From DATEDA01 sp963820965 (GTDB taxonomy: Bacteria > Pseudomonadota > Gammaproteobacteria > Burkholderiales > SG8-39), in contig CAWGCC010000027.1 in the NCBI GenBank assembly GCA_963820965.1, forward strand, positions 248,001 through 312,000: 64,000 nucleotides of DNA, in the 5' to 3' direction. The first letter of the stretch is position 1; each line of letters begins with the position of its first letter. Both the position numbers and the translations under genes were made by a program. Shown piece by piece: positions 1 through 9,873 of this stretch. Under the pieces are notes generated by a model. It was not told the origin of the DNA, searched no databases, and saw only the letters and a program-made list of their open reading frames with translations.

Positions 1-215
1 TCGCCGCCGGCGGAGAAGCCCTTGCCCTCGCCGCGCAGGATCGCGACGCGGGTGTCGGGGTCGGCGTCGACGTCCCGCCAGATCTCGGCGAGCTCGCGAT
101 GCAGCACGTGATCGGCGGTCGAGAGCTTCCCCGGCGCGCCCATCACGATCTCGAGAATGCCGTCGGGATGGCGCTTGATCGCGAGGCGCTCGTACGACGC
201 GTACCGCTCGCCCAC
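1..215 (-). CDS. Enoyl-CoA hydratase/isomerase family protein, N-terminal part (runs off the window)
   Basis: The reverse strand from a GTG at 215 reads VGERYASYERLAIKR and continues in frame to the window edge, ending in RGEGKGFSAGGD. The oxyanion-hole type segment KGFSAGGD is the crotonase signature for binding the CoA thioester. Only about 71 residues are visible, against roughly 260 for the family, so the catalytic residues further on cannot be checked. The start lies 2 nt after the dodecin stop, with a GAGGA element in the dodecin tail as ribosome site, which suggests one transcript. The substrate is unknown: the family covers hydratases, isomerases and ring-cleaving enzymes. Confidence 0.8.
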   Translation of the reverse strand, partial: MGERYASYERLAIKRHPDGILEIVMGAPGKLSTADHVLHRELAEIWRDVDADPDTRVAILRGEGKGFSAGG

Positions 216-217
216 GG

Positions 218-427
218 TCAGTCCTCGAGCGTGAAGCCGACCTTGATCGTGACCTGCCAGTGGGCGACCTTGCCGGCGTCGATGTGGCCGCGCGTCTCGA
301 GGACCTCGAACCAGTGCATGTTGCGCATCGTCTTCGCGGCCTTGACTATGGCGGTGCGGACGGCATCGTCGCTCGATGCGGCGGACGAGCCGGTCAGCTC
401 GAGCGTCTTGTAGACGTGGTCGGTCAT
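218..427 (-). CDS. Dodecin family protein (flavin storage)
   Basis: A 69-residue protein starting MTDHVYKTLELTGSS, the usual dodecin length. Dodecins form dodecameric shells that sequester flavins or CoA. The family pattern is visible: an early VYK-ELTG strand, one long helix (DDAVRTAIVKAAKTMRN), then HWFEVLETRGHI with the Trp that sandwiches the flavin ring, and a closing HWQVTIKVGF strand. The ATG at 425-427 is preceded by AAGGAGG, so it is preferred over longer in-frame starts. It sits directly upstream of the hydratase gene on the same strand. Identity is confident; the bound ligand is inferred from the family. Confidence 0.88.
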   Translation of the reverse strand: MTDHVYKTLELTGSSAASSDDAVRTAIVKAAKTMRNMHWFEVLETRGHIDAGKVAHWQVTIKVGFTLED

Positions 428-615
428 GGCGCCTCCTTGTCGTTGCGGGCGACGCGAGTATAGGCGCGCCCGCCATGGGCCGAAAGTCGGGTCGGAAGGG
501 CAGACGAGCCTGATCGGTGCCGGGGAAGCGTTCCGCGACGCGGTGCGTGCGGCGCTCGCTCCGGGCAAGGGCGAGCGCTCGCGGCGGCAAGAGCTGCTCG
601 ATTCCCGAACATGCC

Positions 616-1827
616 CTAATCCAGCCGCACGGGGAGATGACGGAAGCCGCGGAACCGGACGCGGCGATCGCGCTCCGGTACACCGGCGAGGTCGATCCTC
701 GGAAAGCGCGCGAGCAGCCGACCGAACGCGATGCGCGCTTCCATCCGCGCCACGTTCATTCCGGCGCAGGCGTGGTCGCCGTGTCCGAAGGCGACATGGC
801 GATTGGGCTTGCGACCCACGTCCAGCCGGTCCGGATCGGGGAACTGCGCGGGATCGCGGTTCGCGGCCCCGACGCCGAGGGTGATGAACGTCCCGATCGG
901 GAAGGTCCTCCCGCCCAGCTCGATCGGCGCCGTCGTGATGCGGTTGTTGAGCTGCAGCGGACTTTCGAACCGGAGCAGCTCTTCGACCGCGGTCGGGAGC
1001 AGCGCGGGGTCTCCCGCAAGCCGCTCGAGCTCGCCGCGATGCTCGAGCAGCGCACGCGCGCCGTTGCCGATCAGGTTGGTCGTCGTCTCGTGGCCGGCGT
1101 TCAGCAGGAAGATGCAGTTGTGGAGCAGCTCGGTTTCGCCGAGCCGCTCGCCGTCGGCCTCGCCCTGGATCAGCCGCGTGAGGACGTCGCTCTCGAAATC
1201 GCGCGGGTGCCTGCGGCGCTCGGCGACGAGCACGCGGAGATAGTCGCAGAAGTCGCGTACGGCCCGGTTCCCGCGGTCGAGGACGTCGGCGCCAGGCGCC
1301 GGTTCGAGCGCCGACAGGATCGCGAGCGACCAGCCGCGCAGCGGCCCGCGCTCGGGCTTGGGCACCTCGAGCAGGTTGCCGATCACCTCGACCGGGATCT
1401 CGGCGGCGAAGTCGTCGATGAGATCTACGGTGCGCTGCTCCGCCATCCGGTCGAGCAGGCGCTCGACGAGCGCGATGACGTCCGGCTCCATGCGGGCGAT
1501 CGCGCGCTGGTTCACCGCGCCCATGAGCAGCCGCCGCACGCGCGTGTGCAGCGGCGGGTCGTTGAAGACGAGGCTCGTCGTGTGATGCTCGAAGAGCGGC
1601 GAGTCGCCGAACTTCGGGCCGAACTCCCGCTTCTTGTCGGAGCTCGCCCGCGAGTCGCGGTAGAGCGCGGCGACGTCCTCGTAGCGCGTCAGGAAGACCG
1701 ACCCGCCGCCGAGATCGTGCACCGGGTCGTGCGTGCGGAGGAGGGCGTAGTAGCGGTACGGGTCGTCGAAGAAATCGTCCGGCACGTCGGTCAGCCGGAA
1801 CTCGCGGGCGAGCGCGGCGGGATCCAC
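616..1827 (-). CDS. Cytochrome P450
   Basis: A soluble 403-residue class I bacterial P450, a haem monooxygenase needing a separate reductase system. Key elements are the I-helix oxygen-activation motif AGHETTT (residues 244-250), the K-helix ExxR pair (E283, R286) and the haem loop FGHGDHACAG with Cys354 as axial ligand. There is no N-terminal membrane anchor, as expected for a bacterial enzyme. The GTG start lies 4 nt after the SDR stop, so the two are almost certainly co-transcribed and may act on the same substrate. No ferredoxin gene is adjacent. The sequence does not identify the substrate. Confidence 0.93.
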   Translation of the reverse strand: MDPAALAREFRLTDVPDDFFDDPYRYYALLRTHDPVHDLGGGSVFLTRYEDVAALYRDSRASSDKKREFGPKFGDSPLFEHHTTSLVFNDPPLHTRVRRLLMGAVNQRAIARMEPDVIALVERLLDRMAEQRTVDLIDDFAAEIPVEVIGNLLEVPKPERGPLRGWSLAILSALEPAPGADVLDRGNRAVRDFCDYLRVLVAERRRHPRDFESDVLTRLIQGEADGERLGETELLHNCIFLLNAGHETTTNLIGNGARALLEHRGELERLAGDPALLPTAVEELLRFESPLQLNNRITTAPIELGGRTFPIGTFITLGVGAANRDPAQFPDPDRLDVGRKPNRHVAFGHGDHACAGMNVARMEARIAFGRLLARFPRIDLAGVPERDRRVRFRGFRHLPVRLD

Positions 1828-1831
1828 GAGG

Positions 1832-2611
1832 TCAGAACGTGCCCGGGTACACGCCGCCGTCGATCAGGAAGTTCTGCCCCGTCACGTACCCGGTCTGCGC
1901 GCTGCAGAGGAACGCGCAGGCCTCGCCGAACTCCGCCGGGTCGCCGATCCGGCCGGCGGGGATGGCCTTGATGCGCTCGGCACGCGCCTCGTCGATCGTC
2001 ATCCCCTGGTTCTTCGCGGAGGCCGCCATCACCGAGCGCTGCCGGTCGGTGTCGAAGAAGCCGGGCAGGAGGTTGTTGATCGTGACGTTGTGGCCGACCG
2101 TCTGGCGCGAGAGCCCGGCGATGAAGCCGGTGAGCCCGGTGCGCGCGCCGTTCGAGAGCCCGAGCACCGCGAGCGGCGCCTTCACCGCGCTGGACGTGAT
2201 GTTCACGATGCGGCCGAAGCGCCTCGCGATCATCGAATCGACCGTCGCCTTGATCAGCTCGATCGGCGTGAGCATGTTGGCGTCGAGCGCCTTGATCCAG
2301 TCGTCCCGCGCCCACTCGCGGAAGTCGCCCGGCGGCGGGCCGCCGGCGTTGTTGACGAGGATATCGGGTTGCGGGCAGGCGGCGAGCAGCTTCGCGCGGC
2401 CGTCCGCCGTCGTCACGTCGAGCGCCAGCGCGTTCACCTGCACGCCGAAGTTCCCGCGCAGCTCCGCCGCGGTGGCATTCAACGCCTCCTCGCCGCGCGC
2501 GCAGATCGTCAGGTTCACGCCTTCCCGAGCGAGCGACCACGCGCACGCGCGCCCGAGCCCCTTGCTCGCGGCGCAGACGATGGCGGACTTGCCTCTTATT
2601 CCGAGATCCAT
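1832..2611 (-). CDS. SDR family oxidoreductase, atypical active site
   Basis: A 259-residue short-chain dehydrogenase/reductase with a Rossmann fold. The nucleotide loop CAASKGLGRA (13-22) and the NNAG motif (87-90) are present, as is the active-site serine region ITSS (138-141). Where classical SDRs have Tyr-x-x-x-Lys, this protein has SNGAR (153-157), so both catalytic Tyr and Lys are missing. A subset of FabG-like SDRs carries this SNGAR form. Redox activity is therefore doubtful or mechanistically different. The ATG has a good ribosome site (CGGAGG). It lies between the EamA gene (40 nt) and the P450 (4 nt), suggesting an operon. Confidence 0.9.
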   Translation of the reverse strand: MDLGIRGKSAIVCAASKGLGRACAWSLAREGVNLTICARGEEALNATAAELRGNFGVQVNALALDVTTADGRAKLLAACPQPDILVNNAGGPPPGDFREWARDDWIKALDANMLTPIELIKATVDSMIARRFGRIVNITSSAVKAPLAVLGLSNGARTGLTGFIAGLSRQTVGHNVTINNLLPGFFDTDRQRSVMAASAKNQGMTIDEARAERIKAIPAGRIGDPAEFGEACAFLCSAQTGYVTGQNFLIDGGVYPGTF

Positions 2612-2651
2612 GTTACCTCCGCAGGAAATCGGCCACGGCGCACACCGCGAC

Positions 2652-3638
2652 CTAGGTTTTGGGTTTCAGGCTCACCAGCACCACGCCGCCCAGCACGAGC
2701 GCCGTGCCCAGGATCTGGAGCCACGTCATCCGCTCGTCGAGCCCGGCGAACCCGAAGAATATCGTCGACACCGGCCCGAGCGCGCCGAGGATCGCGACCT
2801 GGTTCGCGCCGATGCGCCTGAGCGCTTCGGCCGTCATGAACGTCGGCAGCACGGTCGCGAAGATCGCCATCGCGATCGCGTAGCCGTACACCGGCCAGGG
2901 CAGCGCGAGCGCCTCCAGCGGCCGGAGCGCCAGAAACTGCGCGATACAGAGCACGCTCGCGATCAGCAGCGCGTAGGCGGTGAACCGCATCGAGCCGACC
3001 CGCTGGATGATCTGGCTGCCGAGGACGAGGTAGATCGCATAGCTCACCGCGCTCGCAAACACGAGCGCCGCGCCGAGCGGCAGGTTCTCGTGCTGGCCGC
3101 CCATCGCGTGCGACAGCACGAGCGCGGTGCCGCCGTAGGTGACCGCAAGCGCGAAGAGCTCGCGCGTCCCCGCCCGCTTGCGGAGGAAGACCCACGAGAG
3201 CACGACCACGATGGTCGGGTAGAGGAAGAGGAGCAGCCGGCCCAGGCCGGCGGAGATGTACTGCAGCCCCAGGAAATCGACGAAGCTCGCGAAGTAGTAG
3301 CCGAGGAATCCGAGGAAGAGGATGCCCCACCAGTCCCGCCGCGAGATCGGCGTCCGGTTGCCACGCTGCCATACCGCGGCGATCACGAAGAACGGCAGCG
3401 AGAATACCATCCTGAGCGCGATCAGCGTCACCGGATCGCGCACGTAGCCGTACGCGAGCTTGATGAGGATCGGCCGGAACGAGAACGCGATCACGCCCGC
3501 CACGGCGAGCGCGATCCCTGCCGCGCGGTAGGAGGAGGGCGTCAACGTTTGCGGCAGTCGCTCTGGATCAGGGGGTCGAGGGGGCCGGGTGGGAAGGGAA
3601 GGGTCCCACCCCTTCCCTCGGTCCCCCTTCGTGAGCAC
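2652..3638 (-). CDS. EamA/DMT-superfamily exporter
   Basis: Inner-membrane transporter of about 300 residues with around ten hydrophobic helices in two EamA repeats (roughly residues 40-170 and 185-325). DMT proteins export amino acids or other small metabolites. Repeat features include RPILIKLAYGYVRDP early and an ALGPVSTIFFG-type segment late. The listed GTG start adds about 35 non-membrane residues rich in Pro and Arg and lacks a ribosome site. A TTG at 3545 would give a more typical N-terminus, so the start is uncertain. It begins 4 nt after the YjgR stop. The substrate cannot be deduced. Confidence 0.85.
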   Translation of the reverse strand: MLTKGDRGKGWDPSLPTRPPRPPDPERLPQTLTPSSYRAAGIALAVAGVIAFSFRPILIKLAYGYVRDPVTLIALRMVFSLPFFVIAAVWQRGNRTPISRRDWWGILFLGFLGYYFASFVDFLGLQYISAGLGRLLLFLYPTIVVVLSWVFLRKRAGTRELFALAVTYGGTALVLSHAMGGQHENLPLGAALVFASAVSYAIYLVLGSQIIQRVGSMRFTAYALLIASVLCIAQFLALRPLEALALPWPVYGYAIAMAIFATVLPTFMTAEALRRIGANQVAILGALGPVSTIFFGFAGLDERMTWLQILGTALVLGGVVLVSLKPKT

Positions 3639-3642
3639 CCGG

Positions 3643-5157
<1,515 letters not shown>

Positions 5158-5245
5158 CGCGGGCTCCTGGCGATTCGGGTGTGTGGTTGGTGGCGAGTGC
5201 GGGCGGTAAAATTATAGGCTCACTCGAACGAGCGACAGCGCTGCC

Positions 5246-5968
5246 ATGGCCGGACACTCCAGATGGGCGAACATCCGCCACAGGAAAGAGCGCTCCGACG
5301 CGAAGCGCGGCAAGGTCTTCACCAAGGCGATCAAGGAGATCACCGTCGCCGCGAAGCTCGGCGGCGGGGACCCGAGCATGAACGCGCGGCTGCGCCTCGC
5401 GCTCGCCAAGGCCCAGGAGGGTAACGTCCCGAAGGACACCATCGAGCGCGCGATCAAGCGCGGCACCGGGGAGCTCGAGGGAGTCGCCTACGAGGAGATC
5501 CGCTACGAAGGGTACGGCGTCGGCGGCGCAGCGGTGATCGTCGACTGCCTGACCGACAACCGCACGCGCACCGTCGGCGAGGTGCGGCACGCGTTCGCGA
5601 AGAACGGCGGCAACCTCGGCACCGGCGGCTCGGTCGCGTTCCTCTTCAAGCACTGCGGCCAGTTCGTGCTCGCGCCGGGCACCAGCGAGGACAGGGTAAT
5701 GGACGCGGCGCTCGACGCGGGCGCCGAAGACGTGCTGAGCAACGACGATGGCTCGGTCGAGGTCGTCTGCGCGCCAGGAGACTTCGAGGCAGTGAGGGCC
5801 GCGCTCGCAAGAGCGGGGCTCAAGCCCGAGTTCGCCGAGGTCACGATGAAGCCGACCACCGAGACCGCCCTCAAGGGTGACGACGCAGCGCGGATGCAGA
5901 AGCTCCTCGACGCGCTCGAATCGCTCGACGACGTGCAGGAGGTCTACACGACCGCGACGATGGAGTAG
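5246..5968 (+). CDS. yebC: YebC/PmpR family regulatory protein
   Basis: 240 residues, full family length. The N-terminus MAGHSRWANIRHRKE, then RKGKVFTK-like and GGGDPSMNARLR segments, are diagnostic. YebC-family proteins are cytosolic; members act as DNA-binding regulators, and recent work also links them to translation of proline stretches. It is first in a rightward run ending in ruvCAB, as in many proteobacteria where yebC precedes ruvC. An 11-bp inverted repeat lies between it and ruvC, so the degree of co-transcription is unclear. No strong ribosome site is visible before the ATG. Confidence 0.95.
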   Translation: MAGHSRWANIRHRKERSDAKRGKVFTKAIKEITVAAKLGGGDPSMNARLRLALAKAQEGNVPKDTIERAIKRGTGELEGVAYEEIRYEGYGVGGAAVIVDCLTDNRTRTVGEVRHAFAKNGGNLGTGGSVAFLFKHCGQFVLAPGTSEDRVMDAALDAGAEDVLSNDDGSVEVVCAPGDFEAVRAALARAGLKPEFAEVTMKPTTETALKGDDAARMQKLLDALESLDDVQEVYTTATME

Positions 5969-5993
5969 GCAAGCGGGTGTCGGCGCGGTCCAC

Positions 5994-6034
5994 CGTCCCG
6001 GCGCGTCGCGCGTCTTCCCCTGAGCGCCGGGACG
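5994..6034 (+). terminator. 11-bp GC-rich hairpin between yebC and ruvC
   Basis: CGTCCCGGCGC at 5994-6004 is exactly complementary to GCGCCGGGACG at 6024-6034, with a 19-nt loop. It begins 25 nt after the yebC stop. There is no downstream T-run, so it is not a textbook intrinsic terminator. It may attenuate or stabilise the yebC transcript. Confidence 0.4.
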
Positions 6035-6092
6035 CGCTACTCTTCGCGTCCATGCTGGTCTCCACCGGAACCCCTTCCGGGTCCGCGCGTCC

Positions 6093-6659
6093 GTGACGTC
6101 GGTGCGGATCCTCGGCATTGACCCAGGACTCCGCAGTACCGGCTTCGGCATCATCGACAGGGAAGGCGCGCGGCTCGCCTACGTCGCCAGCGGCTGCATC
6201 CGCACGCCGCAGGTCGAAAGCCTCCCCGATCGCATCGCCGTCATCCTCGCGTCGCTCGCCGAGGTCATCGCGACCCACCATCCGGGCCAGGTCGCACTCG
6301 AGAAGGTATTCGTGAGCGTGAACCCGGCGTCGACGCTCGCGCTGGGTCAGGCGCGGGGGACCGCGATCTGCGCCGCTGTCTCGGCGAGGCTGCCGGTCGC
6401 CGAGTACACCGCGCTGCAGGTGAAGCAGGCGGTCGTCGGCAACGGGCACGCGCGCAAGGAGCAGGTCCAGGAGATGGTGAAGCGCCTCCTGCAGCTCTCC
6501 GGGAGCCCGGGCGCGGACGCCGCCGACGCGCTCGCCTGCGCGATCTGCCATGCGCACGGCGGGCAGGGGCTCGGCGGGATCGCGACGGCAGGCTACCGCG
6601 TGCGGCGCGGACGACTCCTTCGCGGTCCGCATGGCTCATCGCGGACCGTCCCCAGATGA
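6093..6659 (+). CDS. ruvC: Crossover junction endodeoxyribonuclease RuvC
   Basis: 188 residues. RuvC cuts Holliday junctions symmetrically after RuvAB-driven branch migration. The acidic site is visible: D10 in GIDPG, E70 in ALEKVF, and D142/D145 in PGADAADALA. The substrate-recognition region NPASTLALGQARG is also intact. The start is a GTG at 6093, which gives the normal N-terminus VRILGIDPGLRSTG. Its last four bases overlap the ruvA start (ATGA), indicating translational coupling. The C-terminal 20 residues are Arg-rich and poorly conserved, as is common. Confidence 0.96.
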   Translation: MTSVRILGIDPGLRSTGFGIIDREGARLAYVASGCIRTPQVESLPDRIAVILASLAEVIATHHPGQVALEKVFVSVNPASTLALGQARGTAICAAVSARLPVAEYTALQVKQAVVGNGHARKEQVQEMVKRLLQLSGSPGADAADALACAICHAHGGQGLGGIATAGYRVRRGRLLRGPHGSSRTVPR

Positions 6660-7237
6660 TCGGCCGCGTCCAGGGCGTCCTGCTCGAGAAGAACCCGCCC
6701 CAGATCCTTGTCGACTGCGCCGGGGTGGGCTACGAGGTCGAGGTGCCGATGAGCACCTTCTACAACCTCCCGGGCACGGGCGAACGGGTCACGCTTCTCA
6801 CCCATCTCGTCGTCCGGGAAGACGCGCATCTCCTCTACGGCTTCGGCTCCGAGAGCGAGCGCCGTGCCTTCCGCCAGCTCGTGAAGATCAGCGGCGTCGG
6901 CGCGCGCACCGCGCTCGCGGTTCTGTCGGGGCTCTCGGTGGCAGAGCTCGCGGAGGCGGTGACCTTGCAGGAAACCGGACGGCTGACGCGGATCCCCGGG
7001 ATCGGCAAGAAGACCGCCGAGCGCCTGCTGCTCGAGCTGAAGGACAAGCTCGGCGTCGAGCTCGCCACGGCGGTGGCGCCGAACCGCGCCGCGCCCGCGG
7101 CGAGCGACGTGCTGCATGCGCTGCTTTCGCTCGGCTACAGCGAGAAGGAAGCGGTCGGGGCAGTGAAGCAGGTGCCGGACGGACTGGCCGTCGCGGAAGG
7201 CATCCGGCACGCGCTGAAGCTGCTCTCCAGGGCGTGA
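6656..7237 (+). CDS. ruvA: Holliday junction branch migration protein RuvA
   Basis: 193 residues, the normal length. RuvA tetramers bind the four-way junction and load RuvB. The OB-fold start MIGRVQGVLLEKNP, the helix-hairpin-helix elements (VKISGVGARTALAVLSGL and IPGIGKKTAERLLLEL) and the C-terminal RuvB-binding domain (ALLSLGYSEKEA) follow in order. It overlaps ruvC by 4 nt and precedes ruvB by about 40 nt. Confidence 0.96.
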   Translation: MIGRVQGVLLEKNPPQILVDCAGVGYEVEVPMSTFYNLPGTGERVTLLTHLVVREDAHLLYGFGSESERRAFRQLVKISGVGARTALAVLSGLSVAELAEAVTLQETGRLTRIPGIGKKTAERLLLELKDKLGVELATAVAPNRAAPAASDVLHALLSLGYSEKEAVGAVKQVPDGLAVAEGIRHALKLLSRA

Positions 7238-7276
7238 GCTGGACGCCCGACCGCGGCCGCATGCTATGGTGACCCG

Positions 7277-8317
7277 GTGATCGAAACGGACCGGCTGATC
7301 TCGCCTGCAACCGCTTCCGCGCAGGAGGAGGCGTTCGAACGCAGCCTGCGCCCGCGGCAGCTCGCTGAGTACGTGGGGCAGGAGAAGATCCGCGGGCAGC
7401 TCGGGATCTTCATCGAGGCAGCGCGGACGCGGCGCGAGGCCCTCGACCACGTGCTGCTCTTCGGCCCGCCGGGACTCGGCAAGACGACGCTCGCGCACAT
7501 CATCGCGCGCGAGATGGGCGTAGGCCTCCGCCAGACCTCCGGGCCGGTGCTCGAGCGGCCCGGCGACCTCGCTGCGCTCCTCACCAACCTCGAGCCGAAC
7601 GATGTGCTCTTCATCGACGAGATCCACCGGCTCTCGCCCGTCGTCGAGGAGATCCTGTACCCGGCGCTCGAGGACTACCAGATCGACATCATGATCGGCG
7701 AGGGCCCGGCAGCGCGCTCGGTGAAGCTCGACCTGCCGGCGTTCACGCTCGTCGGCGCGACGACGCGCGCCGGCATGCTGACGAACCCGCTGCGCGACCG
7801 GTTCGGGATCGTCGCGCGGCTCGAGTTCTATACGCCCGAGGAAGTGCGGCGGATCGTCGATCGCTCGGCCGGGCTGCTCCAGGTCGGGATCGCGGCCGAG
7901 GGTGCGCTCGAGATCGCGCGCCGTTCGCGCGGCACCCCGCGGATCGCCAACCGGCTGCTCCGCCGCGTGCGCGACTACGCCCAGGTCAAGGCGCAGGGCG
8001 CGATCACCCGCGAGGTCGCCGACGCGGCGCTCACGATGCTCGACGTCGACCAGGTCGGCCTCGACGTGATGGACCGCAAGCTCCTGCTCGCGGTGGTGGA
8101 GAAGTTCGCCGGCGGCCCCGTGGGGGTCGACAACCTTGCGCACGCGATCGGCGAGGAGCGCGACACGATCGAGGACGTGATCGAGCCGTTCCTCATCCAG
8201 TCGGGGCTGCTGCAGCGCACGCCGCGCGGCCGCATCGCGACCGTGTCGGCCTATCGCCACTTCGGGCTTGCCGCACCGAGCCGGCCCGCGAGCGGCGAGC
8301 TCTTTGCGGATGAGTAG
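7277..8317 (+). CDS. ruvB: Holliday junction branch migration ATPase RuvB
   Basis: 346 residues. RuvB is the hexameric AAA+ motor that pulls DNA through RuvA-bound junctions. Walker A GPPGLGKT (63-70), Walker B LFIDEIHRLS (around 111-120), sensor 1 VGATTRAG and the arginine-finger region NPLRDRFGI are all present, then the winged-helix domain with TPRGR. The start is GTG at 7277. The end overlaps ybgC by 8 nt. Confidence 0.97.
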   Translation: MIETDRLISPATASAQEEAFERSLRPRQLAEYVGQEKIRGQLGIFIEAARTRREALDHVLLFGPPGLGKTTLAHIIAREMGVGLRQTSGPVLERPGDLAALLTNLEPNDVLFIDEIHRLSPVVEEILYPALEDYQIDIMIGEGPAARSVKLDLPAFTLVGATTRAGMLTNPLRDRFGIVARLEFYTPEEVRRIVDRSAGLLQVGIAAEGALEIARRSRGTPRIANRLLRRVRDYAQVKAQGAITREVADAALTMLDVDQVGLDVMDRKLLLAVVEKFAGGPVGVDNLAHAIGEERDTIEDVIEPFLIQSGLLQRTPRGRIATVSAYRHFGLAAPSRPASGELFADE

Positions 8318-8771
8318 GCTCGGCGAACGTTCGAGGCAGGAAGCGGTGGCCGCGGCGGCGCCCGGTTGGGACGGGAGGACGCTTCGTTGGCCGGTGCGGG
8401 TGTACTACCACCACACCGATGCCGGCGGCGTCGTCTACCACGGCACTTACCTCGACTTCATGGAGGCCGCGCGTATCGAGCTCCTGGCGGCGCTCGGGCT
8501 CGATCTCGCGGAACTCGCCGCGAAAGAGCGTGTCCTGTTCATCGTCTACAAGGTCGAGGTGGATTATCACAAGCCGGCGCGGCTGAACGAGCAGCTCGTA
8601 GTGACCGCCGCGCTCGCGCGCGTCGGCGGGGTGCGGCTCGAGTTCGATCAGGGGGTGCTGCGCGGTGCGGAGCTGCTGGTCGCGGGCAAGGTGAAGGCCG
8701 CGTGCGTGCATCGCGAGACCTACCGGCCGGTGCCGCTGCCCGAGCGCCTCAGGGGGAAACTCGAACAATGA
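8310..8771 (+). CDS. ybgC: Tol-Pal system-associated acyl-CoA thioesterase YbgC
   Basis: 153 residues from the ATG at 8310, which overlaps the ruvB end; an upstream in-frame start exists but would extend further into ruvB. YbgC is a hotdog-fold thioesterase acting on acyl-CoA, associated with the Tol-Pal cluster. The catalytic motif YYHHTDAGGVVYH, with the active Asp, and the YLDFMEAARIELL segment are clear. An N-terminal extension of about 30 residues rich in Ala and Arg precedes the domain. The stop overlaps the tolQ start (ATGA), fitting a single operon. Confidence 0.93.
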   Translation: MSRLGERSRQEAVAAAAPGWDGRTLRWPVRVYYHHTDAGGVVYHGTYLDFMEAARIELLAALGLDLAELAAKERVLFIVYKVEVDYHKPARLNEQLVVTAALARVGGVRLEFDQGVLRGAELLVAGKVKAACVHRETYRPVPLPERLRGKLEQ

Positions 8772-9445
8772 CCGTCACTCAGGACCTCTCGATCATCCAG
8801 CTCATCCTGAACGCGAGCTGGGTGGTGCAGGGGATCATGCTGCTGCTGCTCGCGGTGTCGGTGATCTCGTGGTACTACATCTTCCGCAAGATGTTCGCGA
8901 TCCGCCGGGCGCGCCGGCAGACCGAGGACTTCGAGCGCACGTTCTGGAGCCGGCCGGACCTGAACGCGCTCTACCAGAGCGCGGTGAACTCGCGCCACCG
9001 CACCGGCGCGCTCGAGCGCGTGTTCGAAGCGGGGTTCCGCGACTACGTGAAGCTCAAGACCCAGCGCGTCGACGCGAGCGACCTCGTCGACGGCGCGCGG
9101 CGCGCAATGCGCGCCACCTACCAGCGCGAGATCGACTTCCTCGAGGCGCATCTCGCCTTCCTCGCGTCGGTCGGGTCGGTGAGCCCGTACGTGGGCCTGC
9201 TGGGGACGGTCTGGGGGATCATGCACGCGTTCCGCGGCCTGGCGAACGTGAGCCAGGCGACGCTTGCGTCGGTCGCGCCCGGCATCGCCGAGGCGCTGGT
9301 CGCGACCGCGATCGGCCTCTTCGCCGCGATCCCGGCGGTGGTCGCCTACAACCGCTACTCGCACGACGTCGAGCGGCTGGCCGTGCGGTTCGAGAGCTTC
9401 ATGGAGGAGTTCTCGAACATCCTGCAGCGGCAGGCGACGCGCTGA
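8768..9445 (+). CDS. tolQ: Tol-Pal inner-membrane proton channel subunit TolQ
   Basis: 225 residues, typical for TolQ/ExbB. TolQ, with TolR, uses the proton gradient to energise TolA. Three transmembrane segments are visible: near residues 18-38 (IMLLLLAVSVISWYYIF), about 130-155 around SPYVGLLGTVWGIMHAF, and about 170-195 around EALVATAIGLFAAIPAVVAYN. These helices carry the conserved Thr/Pro residues of the family. The start ATG overlaps the ybgC stop. Confidence 0.96.
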   Translation: MTVTQDLSIIQLILNASWVVQGIMLLLLAVSVISWYYIFRKMFAIRRARRQTEDFERTFWSRPDLNALYQSAVNSRHRTGALERVFEAGFRDYVKLKTQRVDASDLVDGARRAMRATYQREIDFLEAHLAFLASVGSVSPYVGLLGTVWGIMHAFRGLANVSQATLASVAPGIAEALVATAIGLFAAIPAVVAYNRYSHDVERLAVRFESFMEEFSNILQRQATR

Positions 9446-9456
9446 AGCGGGGCCCC

Positions 9457-9873
9457 GTGCGCCAGCGCCGCCTGATGAACCAGATCAACGTCGTCCCGTA
9501 CGTCGACGTGATGCTGGTGCTGCTCGTCATCTTCATGGTCACAGCGCCGCTCATCACGCCGGGATTCGTCGAGCTGCCGAGCGTCGCGAAGAGCGCGCAG
9601 CCGCCCGAGGCGCCGCTCGAAGTGATCATCCGCACCGACCAGTCGATGCTGCTGCGCGAGCGCGTGAAAGGCCAGGCCGTCGACCGGGGGGTGAACATGG
9701 CCCAGCTCGTCGCGGCGGTGAAGGAGAAGCAGGCCCGCTCGCCCGCGCAGGCGGTCGTCATCTCCGCCGACAAGGACGTCCGCTACGAGGCGGTCCTCAA
9801 GGTGATGGACGAGCTGCAGCGGGCCGACGTGAAGCGCGTAGGCCTGATGGTGAAGCCGGCGCAGAAGACATGA
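9457..9873 (+). CDS. tolR: Tol-Pal protein TolR
   Basis: 138 residues from a GTG at 9457; an ATG at 9475 is an alternative start. TolR has one N-terminal transmembrane helix whose Asp carries protons, seen here in NVVPYVDVMLVLLVIFMVTAP (the family VDVML motif). A periplasmic ExbD-like domain follows (VVISADKDVRYEAVLKVMDEL). The gene starts 11 nt after tolQ and overlaps tolA by 4 nt, so expression is likely coupled. Confidence 0.95.
   Translation: MRQRRLMNQINVVPYVDVMLVLLVIFMVTAPLITPGFVELPSVAKSAQPPEAPLEVIIRTDQSMLLRERVKGQAVDRGVNMAQLVAAVKEKQARSPAQAVVISADKDVRYEAVLKVMDELQRADVKRVGLMVKPAQKT

Noticed and set aside
5187..5217. Promoter before yebC (TTGGTG and TAAAAT/TATAGG)
   Set aside because: Spacing is 14 or 20 nt and the -35 match is poor; an AT-rich patch exists but I cannot assign a promoter.
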